This document shows, in pieces, positions 1-13,114 of a stretch of 64,000 nt of DNA. Numbering within the stretch: the stretch's first letter is position 1; every line of letters begins with the position of its first letter. Origin of the DNA: Gardnerella vaginalis (lineage in GTDB: Bacteria; Actinomycetota; Actinomycetes; Actinomycetales; Bifidobacteriaceae). Under the pieces are notes generated by a model. That model ran no database searches. It was not told the DNA's origin and worked only from the letters and a program-made list of their open reading frames with translations. The position numbers were made by a program, and so were the translations under genes. The DNA is taken from positions 56,266 through 120,265 of the forward strand of contig NZ_KQ956830.1 of NCBI RefSeq assembly GCF_001546485.1, read 5' to 3'.

Positions 1-150
1 ACACCAAAGAATGTAAATGCAGCAATCGATTGGATTATACGACAGAGCGATCCAACGTTAGCGAATGCTTTACAAGCAGTAACATTTTCCAAGAACGTAC
101 TACCTATTGAACAGCCTGCAATAGGTATGGCAGACCAGTTTTTGAATTAA
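1..150 (+). CDS. C-terminal end of an unidentified protein (5' truncated by the window)
   Basis: The first base opens a reading frame that runs 49 codons to a TAA at 148-150, ending in residues AIGMADQFLN. Only the tail is present and I do not recognise the family. It lies 26 bases before the GrpE-like gene on the same strand, with no terminator visible between them, so it is probably an upstream member of the chaperone/GTPase cluster. That membership is inferred from spacing only. Confidence 0.6.
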   Translation, partial: TPKNVNAAIDWIIRQSDPTLANALQAVTFSKNVLPIEQPAIGMADQFLN

Positions 151-176
151 TTTTTTAGAGTAGAAAGGAACAAGAG

Positions 177-1085
177 ATGGATGATGCAAATCTTCTTAAA
201 GAAAGTTACCAAACTGAAGGTTGCGTAGACACAGAAGAACTGCAACCTTCTCACGTAGATCATAAACCAGTACTCTCTAAAACTTTTACTGTAGACGAAA
301 ATACTGCTGATGCAGTTCCACAAAGGTATGCCACCAATGAATCCAACCAAGAAGCAATCATGGCAGAAACTCCAGTGGAAGACTCATCAGTTACACCTAA
401 AAAATCTCAATGCGAAGATTCTTACAAAGAAGCACTCAATAATTTACAATCATCTATCATTGATAATCTCCAAGAGCATCACGAAACATTACACAATGAC
501 CTCAATGAGGTTTCATCTGTATTAGCAATGCTTAATAAACAGTTCACTCAAAGATTGCAATACGACAAAGTAAAAGAGACAGTCATTGACCGTCAACATA
601 AAGAACTTGAAGAGTTCCGCGAAGGTCTCAACCACAATTTACAGCGCCCTTTGTTATACGATATCGCAGAGACTTTGGACGATATCCGCAAAACTAAACT
701 TTTCTACGCTAAAAAGGAGAATAGCGAACTTGCTATAAAAGCACTAGAAGGCGTAGAGGATTCACTCAATTACATCTTAGAAAAGAACAATGTTGAATGT
801 GCCAGTAGCTCTGAAGGCGATCCGTTTACTGGAACATGTCAGCGAATGATTAAAAGCATTCCTACTTCTGATATTTCTAAACAAAGAACAATCGCCGAGT
901 CCGTCGCTCCAGGATATATTTTTGACAAAGAAACACTTTTTAAAGAAAAAGTAATCGTATACAAGTATGTGCCCGATTACACAGAGACGGGACAACAAGT
1001 TCAGCCAGCTGAGATAATCTCAACACCTACACCAGATAATGAAGAAACTGCAGAATTTAACACTTTTGAAAACACTAACAAGTAA
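177..1085 (+). CDS. GrpE-like nucleotide exchange factor of the Hsp70 cluster
   Basis: 302 residues. The ATG at 177 follows a good ribosome site (AAAGGA at about 165). Residues 1-75 are polar and probably disordered. Residues about 80-150 are predicted helical coiled coil with an ELEEFREGL segment. The end, with SVAPGYIFDKE followed by KVIVYKYVP, resembles the GrpE beta domain, where a G-Y/x-I turn and a VxVxK strand close the fold. GrpE proteins release ADP from Hsp70. Two Hsp70 genes follow directly, which supports a dedicated exchange factor. The resemblance is by eye, and the protein is longer than ordinary GrpE because of extra tails on both sides. It could instead be only a coiled-coil adaptor. 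Confidence 0.6.
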   Translation: MDDANLLKESYQTEGCVDTEELQPSHVDHKPVLSKTFTVDENTADAVPQRYATNESNQEAIMAETPVEDSSVTPKKSQCEDSYKEALNNLQSSIIDNLQEHHETLHNDLNEVSSVLAMLNKQFTQRLQYDKVKETVIDRQHKELEEFREGLNHNLQRPLLYDIAETLDDIRKTKLFYAKKENSELAIKALEGVEDSLNYILEKNNVECASSSEGDPFTGTCQRMIKSIPTSDISKQRTIAESVAPGYIFDKETLFKEKVIVYKYVPDYTETGQQVQPAEIISTPTPDNEETAEFNTFENTNK

Positions 1086-1193
1086 TACAATAAAAAAGAA
1101 ATTAATAAATATAACGTGCAGTTAATTAGGTTACTGCAACCTACAACATTTTGTCATGGAATAAATCCTGATAAATCAAAGAAAGGAACATCA

Positions 1194-2867
1194 ATGTCAA
1201 AATACGTTTACGGAATTGACTTAGGAACCACTTACTCATGCATTGCTTATCAAAGTGAAGATGGCCGTCCAACAGTTATCAAGAATGTGGATACTAATTC
1301 AGACACAACGCCTTCAGTAGTTCAATGGGATGAAGAAGGAACCGTAGTTGTAGGACAAGAGGCAAAAGATTCCGGAGTTTTGCTACCAGATCGCACTATT
1401 GCTTTCGTTAAGAGATTGATGGGTAAAAGCAATATTGCTATTACTATTGATGGCCGAGACGTCTCACCAACTGAAGTAAGCTCATACATTCTTAAAGAAT
1501 TAGCAAAACAAGCTAGTCAGCAACTTGATGATGAAGTCAAGGATGTTATTATTACATGCCCAGCTTACTTTGGTGAAGCAGAACGCACTGCAACAAAGCA
1601 GGCAGGTGAAATTGCCGGTCTTAATGTTTTATCTGTTATTGAGGAACCAACCGCTGCCGCTATATGTTACGGAGTAACGCGCGCAACAGAGAATAAAAAT
1701 GTTATGATTTATGATCTCGGCGGCGGAACATTTGATATTACTATTATGCAAATTGCTAATGGTACTATTCGCGTTGTTACTACTGAGGGTGATCATGAAC
1801 TTGGTGGCAAAGATTGGGATACTGTAGTTAGCCGTATGCTTGTCGACAAGTTTATGGAGGCAACAGGAAGCGATACAAATCCGCTTGATGAAGAAGATAG
1901 CGAAGAATTCCAACAAGACCTTGCTATTAAGGCTGAAAAGCTGAAGCAAGCTCTTTCTAATAAGCAAACAGCCAAGCAGGTTCTCAACTTTAACGGCGAA
2001 CGCGCGCAGGTAGAAGTTTCACGTGAAGAATTTGATGAAGCTACTAAGAATCTGGTTGTACGCGCATTACAGCTGGCAGATAAAGCTGTTGAAACCGCAA
2101 AATCTCAGAATATTACAATCGATGATATTCTCCTGGTTGGTGGTTCTACTAAAATGCCACAGATTCAGGAGAGCGTAAAAGAGCACTTTGGTATGGATCC
2201 AAAAATCTTTGAACCAGATGAGGCAGTGGCAAAAGGTGCTGCAATTTACGCAATTATGCAGGCTGATGAACAATCTAAGCTTCGTGAAGACGAAGTCAAG
2301 GAAACCGATGACAACGGCAACGAGGTTGCTGTTAATCAAACTACTGGCGAAAAGCGTGTGCTTCCAACATTATCAGGCGGCGGTTCCGCACTGCCAACAA
2401 TCGGTGGAAGCGCAGCAAGCGTCAAAGTTATTTCCGTATCAACTAAGAGTTTTGGTGTTAAAGCTACCGACATTTCAGATGGAAATGAAAAAATATTTAA
2501 TTTGATTCTAAAGGATGATCCAATCCCAGCATCTATAACTAAATCATTTGCAACACAAGAAGATAATCAGCTGGGCGTAGAACTACGCATTTATCAGAAT
2601 TCTGATCGTGTTGAAACATATGATGTTGATGAAGACTTCTTCTTGGGCACTGCTGAACTTTCTTTGGCTCCTAACACTCCAAAAAATTCTGAGATTCAAA
2701 TTACACTCGATTTGACTGAAGATGGTACCGTAAAAATGCACGCCATGGATATCACATCTGGCAATGTAGTTGATGCTCACTGGAAACCAGAAAATGTCAT
2801 GAGCGATAAAGAACTTGAAGAAGCTAAAGCTCGTGTTAGCGAATCCAAGAGCATCAGCATAATGTAG
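1194..2867 (+). CDS. Hsp70-family chaperone (DnaK-like, lidless)
   Basis: About 557 residues, starting at the ATG at 1194 behind GAAAGGAA. An upstream in-frame extension from 1116 lacks a ribosome site and does not match Hsp70. The nucleotide-binding domain is intact: phosphate-1 loop GIDLGTTYS at residues 7-15, EEPTAA at 150-155, phosphate-2 loop YDLGGGTFD at 173-181 and adenosine motif VGGSTKMP at 315-322. After residue 355 an acidic linker and a Gly/Ser-rich patch (LPTLSGGGSALPTIGG) lead to a beta-sandwich-like region to about 530. The long helical lid of DnaK is missing, and there is no EEVD-type end. It is expected to be a cytosolic ATPase clamp working with the GrpE-like protein upstream. 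It is distinct from housekeeping DnaK, which normally sits with grpE-dnaJ-hspR in actinobacteria. Confidence 0.93.
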   Translation: MSKYVYGIDLGTTYSCIAYQSEDGRPTVIKNVDTNSDTTPSVVQWDEEGTVVVGQEAKDSGVLLPDRTIAFVKRLMGKSNIAITIDGRDVSPTEVSSYILKELAKQASQQLDDEVKDVIITCPAYFGEAERTATKQAGEIAGLNVLSVIEEPTAAAICYGVTRATENKNVMIYDLGGGTFDITIMQIANGTIRVVTTEGDHELGGKDWDTVVSRMLVDKFMEATGSDTNPLDEEDSEEFQQDLAIKAEKLKQALSNKQTAKQVLNFNGERAQVEVSREEFDEATKNLVVRALQLADKAVETAKSQNITIDDILLVGGSTKMPQIQESVKEHFGMDPKIFEPDEAVAKGAAIYAIMQADEQSKLREDEVKETDDNGNEVAVNQTTGEKRVLPTLSGGGSALPTIGGSAASVKVISVSTKSFGVKATDISDGNEKIFNLILKDDPIPASITKSFATQEDNQLGVELRIYQNSDRVETYDVDEDFFLGTAELSLAPNTPKNSEIQITLDLTEDGTVKMHAMDITSGNVVDAHWKPENVMSDKELEEAKARVSESKSISIM

Positions 2868-2907
2868 CTCATGTAGAAAAAGCATAAAAACGAAGATATT
2901 CCTTTCA

Positions 2908-2947
2908 GTTGTGTCAACGGAGTATGGCTACGCGCCGTTGACACAAC
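2908..2947. terminator. 13-bp perfect inverted repeat after the first Hsp70 gene
   Basis: Arms GTTGTGTCAACGG (2908-2920) and CCGTTGACACAAC (2935-2947) pair perfectly around a 14-base loop, 41 bases after the stop codon. There is no clean T tract after it, so it may be a transcript-stabilising or processing hairpin, or a protein-binding operator, rather than a simple terminator. Confidence 0.6.
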
Positions 2948-2981
2948 ATTGATACGAAATTTATAAATAAAAAATTCTTGT

Positions 2982-2999
2982 TATGTTGCGAACAACATA
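2982..2999. promoter_or_regulatory. Short palindrome upstream of the Hsp70-vWA gene
   Basis: TATGTTG, then CGAA, then CAACATA form a 7-bp inverted repeat with a tetraloop, 53 bases before the ATG at 3053. It could be an operator or an mRNA hairpin. It is not the CIRCE or HAIR heat-shock operator sequence. Confidence 0.4.
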
Positions 3000-3052
3000 G
3001 ATTTCTTAACGCGTAATAGCATACATAACAGCAATATTGAGGGAGAAGAGCT

Positions 3053-5152
3053 ATGGGTATTTCTGTAGGAATTGACTTAGGAACCACATATTCCGCAGTT
3101 GCAATGATTGATAAGAATACTGGACGAGCTCGTATAATCCCTAATAAGGACGGTAATTCAGTAACTCCATCTGTAGTTTACGTTGGAGATGATGATTCAA
3201 TACTAATAGGTCAAGAAGCGAAAGATCAGCAAGAATTCGGCTCTGAAAATACAGCAGCATTCTTTAAGAGATCTATGGGCGATCCAATGTTTCATATCAA
3301 CCTACACGGCCACGATTGCACTGCTGTTACTTTATCTGCAATGATGCTCAAAGGATTAGTAGAACAAGCTGAAGAAGTTTCTGGCGAACACATCGATTCG
3401 GCATATATTACTGTTCCTGCCTATTTTAAGAATTCCGAACGTGAAGCAACTCTTGCTGCAGCAAAACGAGCTAAGCTCAATGTATTGGGTCTTCTTAACG
3501 AACCAACTGCTGCTGCATTTGCTTACGGTCTTAACGGTAAAGGCGTTCATCAAACTGTACTCATTTACGATCTCGGCGGCGGTACGTTCGACGTTACACT
3601 TGCAAAAATTGACGAAGATGAAATTCGTATTCTTGGCTCTGACGGCGATCATAAGTTAGGCGGAAAAGATTGGGATACTGCCGTAACTCAGTGGATTATT
3701 GAACAATTCCAGCAGGAGTTCGATGTTGATATTTCTGAAGATACAAACGAACTTTCTCAAATTGCAGTTCTAGCTGAGCGAGCAAAAAAACGTCTTTCTC
3801 AAGCTGCACATGCTGACATTACTGTTAGCTATAACGGAGACCATGGAAAATACCGTATTACCAGAGAAATTTTTGACGATATCACCAACTACCGTTTGAA
3901 ATCTACTAGTGATATCGTAGACAGATTATTTGCGAGTGTTACGCCACGCATAACTTGGCAAGACATTGATGGAGTAGTACTTGTTGGAGGATCTACTCGC
4001 ATGGCGCAAGTACATGATTATGTTGAGCGCATGAGTGGAAAGCCACCATTAGGAGGCATCAATGTAGACGAAGCAGTAGCACTTGGCGCAGCAATACGAG
4101 CTAACCAAAACAGCAATGGAATTTCCTCATTACCAATGTTAGGAGGGTCCACTAGCTCAAAGAAAGCACCGCTACCAGTTATTGGTAGTAAAAAAATCAC
4201 AGATGCTACAGCACACGCTTTAGGCATGATTTCCGAAAGTAAGGACGGAAGAGAATATTTTAATAATATTCTTATACCAAAGAATTCACCTATTCCAGCT
4301 CATAACACCAAACAAGTTGAATTAAGAATCCCGTCTCAAGGCGGAACTATGGAGGTGTATTTGTTGCAAGGTGGAGAGCATGCTCCGCTTGACAACGAAG
4401 TCGCAGGAAAATATGTGTTTACAAATATTGAAAATGTAAACAATAGCAGACTTGCACATATGGATGTCACGTATAGTTATGACGATAATGGTGTAATTCA
4501 GATTTCTGCAATACAGAAAGAGACTGGCAGATCGCTTGTTATGCACAGAGAACCAGTACCAGAAGATATGGATTGGGTGTATAAGAGTCCAAACGAAATA
4601 GCAAAAGAAGCTAAGAAAAATGCTGTTAGTGGAGAAGTATATTTGTTCATTGACATGTCTGGCAGTATGTCTGGAGATCCTATAAAGCAAACCATTGTTG
4701 CAGCGAACGATTTTATTAAACAAATAGATGTAACATCTTTGCATGTAGGTTTAGTAGGTTTTGGCGATAGATCAATAGGATATCTAAAAGCTTCTAACGA
4801 TTTGCAAAAAATACGTTATCACATTAATAAAATTAAGCAGTACTTTGACGAAGGTAAATGTGGATACGGAAATGAAAATAATCCTCTATCAATTTTACCA
4901 GATTTGTATAGCAATAATTCACAAATCAAACTTGCTATTATTCTCACTGACGGAGTGTGGGATTATGAAAATCAAGCAATATATAGTGCAGAAAGAGCTT
5001 GGAGTATCAATTCCGATACGGTTGGAATTGGTATAGGCAGCGCCAATGAAGACTTCTTGCAAAAGATATCCTCAATGAGAGAATTGAGTCAGTTAACTGA
5101 TCTTAGTGGATTATCTGAAAGTTTCTCCAATATTGCACGAGCTATTAGCTAA
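3053..5152 (+). CDS. Hsp70 ATPase fused to a C-terminal vWA domain
   Basis: 699 residues, ATG behind GGGAGAAG. Residues 1-360 are an Hsp70 nucleotide-binding domain (GIDLGTTYS, NEPTAAA, YDLGGGTFD at about 173-181, VGGSTRM). Residues about 380-510 look like the beta-sandwich substrate domain. Residues about 525-699 are a von Willebrand A domain with the MIDAS signature DMSGSMS at about 534-540 and a later ILTDGVWD. The fused vWA replaces the lid region and probably binds a protein partner through a metal ion. The order of domains is directly visible. The partner could be the zinc-ribbon scaffold or GAP1 protein downstream (inference). The two Hsp70 paralogues share motifs but are clearly diverged, so this is not a recent duplication. 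Confidence 0.93.
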   Translation: MGISVGIDLGTTYSAVAMIDKNTGRARIIPNKDGNSVTPSVVYVGDDDSILIGQEAKDQQEFGSENTAAFFKRSMGDPMFHINLHGHDCTAVTLSAMMLKGLVEQAEEVSGEHIDSAYITVPAYFKNSEREATLAAAKRAKLNVLGLLNEPTAAAFAYGLNGKGVHQTVLIYDLGGGTFDVTLAKIDEDEIRILGSDGDHKLGGKDWDTAVTQWIIEQFQQEFDVDISEDTNELSQIAVLAERAKKRLSQAAHADITVSYNGDHGKYRITREIFDDITNYRLKSTSDIVDRLFASVTPRITWQDIDGVVLVGGSTRMAQVHDYVERMSGKPPLGGINVDEAVALGAAIRANQNSNGISSLPMLGGSTSSKKAPLPVIGSKKITDATAHALGMISESKDGREYFNNILIPKNSPIPAHNTKQVELRIPSQGGTMEVYLLQGGEHAPLDNEVAGKYVFTNIENVNNSRLAHMDVTYSYDDNGVIQISAIQKETGRSLVMHREPVPEDMDWVYKSPNEIAKEAKKNAVSGEVYLFIDMSGSMSGDPIKQTIVAANDFIKQIDVTSLHVGLVGFGDRSIGYLKASNDLQKIRYHINKIKQYFDEGKCGYGNENNPLSILPDLYSNNSQIKLAIILTDGVWDYENQAIYSAERAWSINSDTVGIGIGSANEDFLQKISSMRELSQLTDLSGLSESFSNIARAIS

Positions 5153-5211
5153 TTTAATTGCTTTCAACTAAATAATTGCGTGAGTGAACTAAAACAAAGG
5201 TCAGGATAATT

Positions 5212-8200
5212 ATGAGCACCACTAATATGTACCTATTGTTAGACATCTTTAAGTTTGACAATAATCTTGTTGGGAATAGTGATAACGATCAAGCAGTAAT
5301 CGCCGTTATTCAATCAGCTCTAAAAGCTAAGGAAGCACAGTGGTCCAAAGAATCTAATACAGCTTCTTCAAAGGCTGAAGTTGCAAAAATCAACATGGAG
5401 AGAAGTAAAAACGCTCTCAAAAACTTGAGCACGCAGGCAGATAGAAAAGCCTGTTGGGAAGAAGCAAAACAGCTTGTAGAAACTGAAATTAATAAGACTC
5501 TAAAAATTTTCTTAATAAGAGGCTATCTTGTAGACAGTAATTTTGACGCTATCATCAAAAAAATTAAGGATACTTTAGGAGTAACACTCGAGAGAAAAGA
5601 CATTGAGCTTTTCACTAAGAATGTGGAAGTTCGTAAAGCAAGCAAAACAAATGTACCTTCTGGTAAAGAGTTAAAACCAGAAGGCATAAATGAAACAAAA
5701 TATAAGAATAATAATGGCAAACTCCAAACATTAGGTTACAGCTCTCTTTATGATTTGCTGGCCAAAAAGCGAAAAGTAACAAAAATAAAGAGCACTCCTA
5801 CTGACATGTGGAAACAATGGGCAGATGAGGACAATAAAGCTCTACCTAATAAATCATCCGAAGAAGTAAGCTTCCAGCATGATTTGCTTAACTTCTGCAT
5901 AACAAGTGTCTTCGATTCTGAAAAATCACGTCAAGATTATGACAACTACTTAGCATATAAGGACTTAAAATCTAAACTTGATGACATTAAATTAGCTTAT
6001 GCTTCAGATAAAAATTCACCTCAGCCACTTGATAACGCTAGCGCAAATCAATTTATTAAGGAAATGCTACAAATAGCTTCCCAGCATAATATGCAGCTCA
6101 CAAGAAAAGATATGGTGGAATATATTCTATTCATGTGCGCTAAGGCTAAGATTCCGTATAATCCTCCTGAATTAAGCCAAAGCGAAGAAAAAAGCGTCGC
6201 ATATTACTATTGCCCTTGGTGCGGTGTTGTTATCAACGAAAATGATGTAGCTTGCGCATCCTGTGGAGGAAAAATAAAGGTTACATGCGTAAAGTGCGGT
6301 GCAAGCAACAGAGCAGATGATAAGTTCTGTTCTAATTGCGGCAAAAACTATGCAGATTTGCAGAAAGCTACTGCTCTTTGTGCCGCGGCAGAAAACGAAC
6401 TTAGCTATCTTCGATTTGATAAAGTTGAGTTGCTTCTTGATACCGCTCAGTCACTGTGGAAAGATCTTGAAGATATTGATAAAACTCGAATTGAATTGCA
6501 CAGGCAACAAAAACTCATTGGCACACAAATAAATGAGCTTAATGATGCGATTAAGAAAAAACAATTCATGAGAGCACAACGTACATATGTTGACATTCGT
6601 AAGCAATATGCACAATATAATGACGCTGAAATAGAAGAAAAAATTAAGGACAGCATTTCTCAAGCTCAAGCAATTCTCGGCTCAAATGGCGGACTAAACA
6701 ATTTAACTACTGCTTTAAGAGCATACGAAGTTTGCTCTGATTATACAGGTCTTGCTACAGCTTTTGCGAAAAACACTCCTCAAGCAACAGGGACAATATC
6801 CGTAATTTCAAATACACTTACTCGTGAAAACAACATAACATGGCAACCTTCACGAACTACACCTGTCATATACGTACTTGTAAAGAAAAAAGGATCTGCT
6901 CCTATCAGTATTGATGATGGAGACATTATCGCTCGCACAAGCGGCACATCATTTACAGATACTAATGTTGAAAGCGCAAGTGAATATTATTATGCTGTTG
7001 CTGCAACATGTGGCCCTATGTCATCTTCTTTAATTGTTTCTAAGAGAATTGTCAATTATTTTGATGTTACCAGCCCTAGAGTTTCACCTTCAAATGAGTC
7101 ATTACAGATAACTTGGTCTAAACAACCTGCAAATTCTTCTATAGAGGTGTGGCGTAATGAAAATCATACGCCACAAAGCCCAGGTGACGGCATTAAGGTA
7201 GCAAATGTTGTAAATGGCGGATTGCTTGATTCAAATCTTCTAAACAATACCACGTACTATTACACAATTTACGCTGTCTATCAAGCATCGGATGGAACTA
7301 CAAAATACTCTCGTGGCATATCGTGCAGCGGCACTCCAATTACGCCACCAGAGCCAATTGATTTCATGATTCCTCAACTACAGAAGGATAGAAGTTTTAC
7401 ACTCCAATGGAATAAACCAAGTACAGGCGAAAGTAAGTTCTACTACACAAACACTGCACCAAAATTTAGCATGGAAGATTCTATACCTGAATCAGAGCTA
7501 TCCGCAAAAGCCATGCCGTTATCTGTTAAAGTAACTGGAGACGGAAAGGGTACATTCACTCTCCCAGACGATAATGTTTATTATATTATCGCGGCAACTG
7601 TAAAAAATGGTACTGCACTAATTGGCACTACCGCAACAGTATCAAGTAAAGAGGCAGTAACTATAAAAAAGATAACAGCATCTAACACTAATGCTTTTGT
7701 TATTTTTGATTGGCCGAACGGCAGCGAACATGTAGCGTTAGCATGGCGTGGAGATCGATTCCCTATCGAACCTTTTGAAAAAGGGAATTCGCGAAAAATT
7801 GTTAATCAAAAAACATATAATCTGAAAAAAGGTATTACTGTAGATGGTTTAAGTAGTGCAGATACGTATTATTTTAGCCTTTTTGCCGAATTAGGATCTG
7901 GAGATTCTGCCTCATACTCTGCTGGAAGCAATAAAACTTTTTCTTTCGGTAAAATTGGAAAAGCTACATATTATATTGATGTCACAAAGTCGCTTTTCGC
8001 TGGCATTCGTTCCGCCAAACTTATTATTGAATCTAATTGCCCGCTTCCAGAAACAGAGCTGCGCATACAGAAGGCAGGCGTACCTGTATTCCGAACGCAG
8101 GGAAAACTTATACTAAACAATCAAGCTATTAAAGAAGCAGGAATAACAACTATTGATATTCCTACGTCTCTTTTAGCAAGGGACATGTATTACAAGTTAT

Positions 8201-8277
8201 TCTTCAAGAACGATGATGATTATCAGAGTATTGATTTAGTTACTAAAGCAAACAAACCACCAAAGATTGGAAAGTAA
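5212..8277 (+). CDS. Large scaffold with double zinc ribbon, coiled coil and FN3-like repeats
   Basis: 1021 residues, start ATG at 5212 after AGGATAATT. Residues 1-330 are helical. Two stretches, one ending STQADRKACWEEA and one starting SSLYDLL and ending KSRQDYDNYL, resemble the last helices of J domains, but no HPD motif exists. Residues about 334-380 carry two zinc ribbons (CPWC..CASC and CVKC..CSNC). A helical coiled-coil region spans about 383-490. From about 525 to the end there are repeated beta-rich FN3-like modules with recurring ASEYYYAVAA, NTTYYYTIYA and ADTYYFSLFA strands. No signal peptide or membrane segment is seen, so these FN3-like modules are probably cytosolic. Likely a scaffold or targeting subunit linking Hsp70s to the GTPase. 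The function is inferred. Confidence 0.85.
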   Translation: MSTTNMYLLLDIFKFDNNLVGNSDNDQAVIAVIQSALKAKEAQWSKESNTASSKAEVAKINMERSKNALKNLSTQADRKACWEEAKQLVETEINKTLKIFLIRGYLVDSNFDAIIKKIKDTLGVTLERKDIELFTKNVEVRKASKTNVPSGKELKPEGINETKYKNNNGKLQTLGYSSLYDLLAKKRKVTKIKSTPTDMWKQWADEDNKALPNKSSEEVSFQHDLLNFCITSVFDSEKSRQDYDNYLAYKDLKSKLDDIKLAYASDKNSPQPLDNASANQFIKEMLQIASQHNMQLTRKDMVEYILFMCAKAKIPYNPPELSQSEEKSVAYYYCPWCGVVINENDVACASCGGKIKVTCVKCGASNRADDKFCSNCGKNYADLQKATALCAAAENELSYLRFDKVELLLDTAQSLWKDLEDIDKTRIELHRQQKLIGTQINELNDAIKKKQFMRAQRTYVDIRKQYAQYNDAEIEEKIKDSISQAQAILGSNGGLNNLTTALRAYEVCSDYTGLATAFAKNTPQATGTISVISNTLTRENNITWQPSRTTPVIYVLVKKKGSAPISIDDGDIIARTSGTSFTDTNVESASEYYYAVAATCGPMSSSLIVSKRIVNYFDVTSPRVSPSNESLQITWSKQPANSSIEVWRNENHTPQSPGDGIKVANVVNGGLLDSNLLNNTTYYYTIYAVYQASDGTTKYSRGISCSGTPITPPEPIDFMIPQLQKDRSFTLQWNKPSTGESKFYYTNTAPKFSMEDSIPESELSAKAMPLSVKVTGDGKGTFTLPDDNVYYIIAATVKNGTALIGTTATVSSKEAVTIKKITASNTNAFVIFDWPNGSEHVALAWRGDRFPIEPFEKGNSRKIVNQKTYNLKKGITVDGLSSADTYYFSLFAELGSGDSASYSAGSNKTFSFGKIGKATYYIDVTKSLFAGIRSAKLIIESNCPLPETELRIQKAGVPVFRTQGKLILNNQAIKEAGITTIDIPTSLLARDMYYKLFFKNDDDYQSIDLVTKANKPPKIGK

Positions 8278-8278
8278 T

Positions 8279-9472
8279 ATGAAATTTAGCTATATTTGCC
8301 CATTTTGTTTTAGCGAGCATAAAATCGGTGATGTAGATTTTGCTTGCGAACAACGTAAAATTTGCGGAGAAGAACAAGATGCTCAGCTGTCCAAATATAC
8401 TGGTAACAAATCTTATCTAGGTCCGCACACATTTCGATTGCCAAAAGCTTCCGTATTATCTATGCCTAAGATGGCTGATTGTGACAAATGCCACCAAACT
8501 TCTCATACTCGCATTTGCCCAACATGCCATAACCAACTTCCAGTTACTATCGAATCTGATGAAGATACAATAGTTGCATTGATTGGTACACGCGGTTCTG
8601 GTAAAAGTACGTATATTGGTGTGTTAATTCATGAAATGATGAAACGACTATTCAGACCTTTTAATGGTACTTTCCAACTATATGGTGCTGAAGATAGTCA
8701 CCAATATCGCGAACGTTTTGAAAACGATTTATATAAGAATCATAGACCTATTGCACAAACACAAAGTCATTTGGTCGGTAACACAATAACTGAAAATAGA
8801 CCGATCCTTGGTACGGTAAAGTTGCAAACACAAGGGTTTATGAAAAGAATTAAAGCAATGACTGTTGTATTCTTCGATTCTGCCGGTGAAGATTGGGAAA
8901 ATCAAGATACTATTAATGTTGTTGCTAGATATATTGCTCATGCTGCAGGCATCATTTTCCTCATCGATCCGTTAGCTAACGCTGTTATGAGGAATAATAT
9001 TGATAATGAAGACGCTATAAAAACTTCAATTGGTGCTGAAACTAATACTGTGTCAGAACCTGCTGAAGTACTGAATCGCGCTGCTGATTTAATTCGTAAG
9101 CAACGCAACATGAAGATTACAGCAAAGATTGATATCCCTGTTGCCGTGGCTTTCTCTAAACTTGATGTTTTGGAAGATTTAAATGTACTTCCTCAAGGTT
9201 CTGCTCTCGCACAACCATCTCCACATGTACAATTAGGAAAATTTGACGATAATGATCAGCAAATGATAAATCAAGAAATGCGAGGATTGCTTTCCACTTG
9301 GGATCAGGGGGACTTCTTGCAAGCTCTTGATTTAAACTATTCTAATAATGCTTGCTTTGCTTTCTCTGCATTAGGACGTGCTCCTGAACAGGATGGCAGT
9401 ATTGCTCCTCCTATTCCTAAGCGTATCGAAGATGCAATGTTCTGGATTCTTCACAAACGTGGAATTTTATAA
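8279..9472 (+). CDS. Zinc-ribbon TRAFAC-type GTPase
   Basis: About 397 residues. The ATG at 8279 lies just after the TAA of the scaffold gene (8275-8277), with GGAAAG upstream, which indicates translational coupling. An in-frame start at 8267 is less likely. Two zinc-binding parts (CPFC at residues 7-10 with a later paired Cys; CDKCHQ and CPTC near 68-85) come before the GTPase. The P-loop GTRGSGKST lies near residues 102-110, the switch II motif DSAGED near 200 and the base-specificity motif SKLD near 292. A hydrophobic AAGIIFLIDPL strand fits the fold. It is the nucleotide switch of the GAP1-type module, with GAP1 encoded next door. There is no membrane segment. Confidence 0.88.
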   Translation: MKFSYICPFCFSEHKIGDVDFACEQRKICGEEQDAQLSKYTGNKSYLGPHTFRLPKASVLSMPKMADCDKCHQTSHTRICPTCHNQLPVTIESDEDTIVALIGTRGSGKSTYIGVLIHEMMKRLFRPFNGTFQLYGAEDSHQYRERFENDLYKNHRPIAQTQSHLVGNTITENRPILGTVKLQTQGFMKRIKAMTVVFFDSAGEDWENQDTINVVARYIAHAAGIIFLIDPLANAVMRNNIDNEDAIKTSIGAETNTVSEPAEVLNRAADLIRKQRNMKITAKIDIPVAVAFSKLDVLEDLNVLPQGSALAQPSPHVQLGKFDDNDQQMINQEMRGLLSTWDQGDFLQALDLNYSNNACFAFSALGRAPEQDGSIAPPIPKRIEDAMFWILHKRGIL

Positions 9473-9555
9473 ATTGTTTTTAACTATTCGTCAACAGATA
9501 AGTTAGCAAAAATGTATTTTTCAAGCGTAACAAATTACATAAGGAATGATAGAAT

Positions 9556-13114
<3,559 letters not shown>

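Noticed and set aside
2015..2030. parS-like sequence in the Hsp70 gene
   Set aside because: Three mismatches to the consensus, and it is explained by codons for EVSREEFD; single occurrence.
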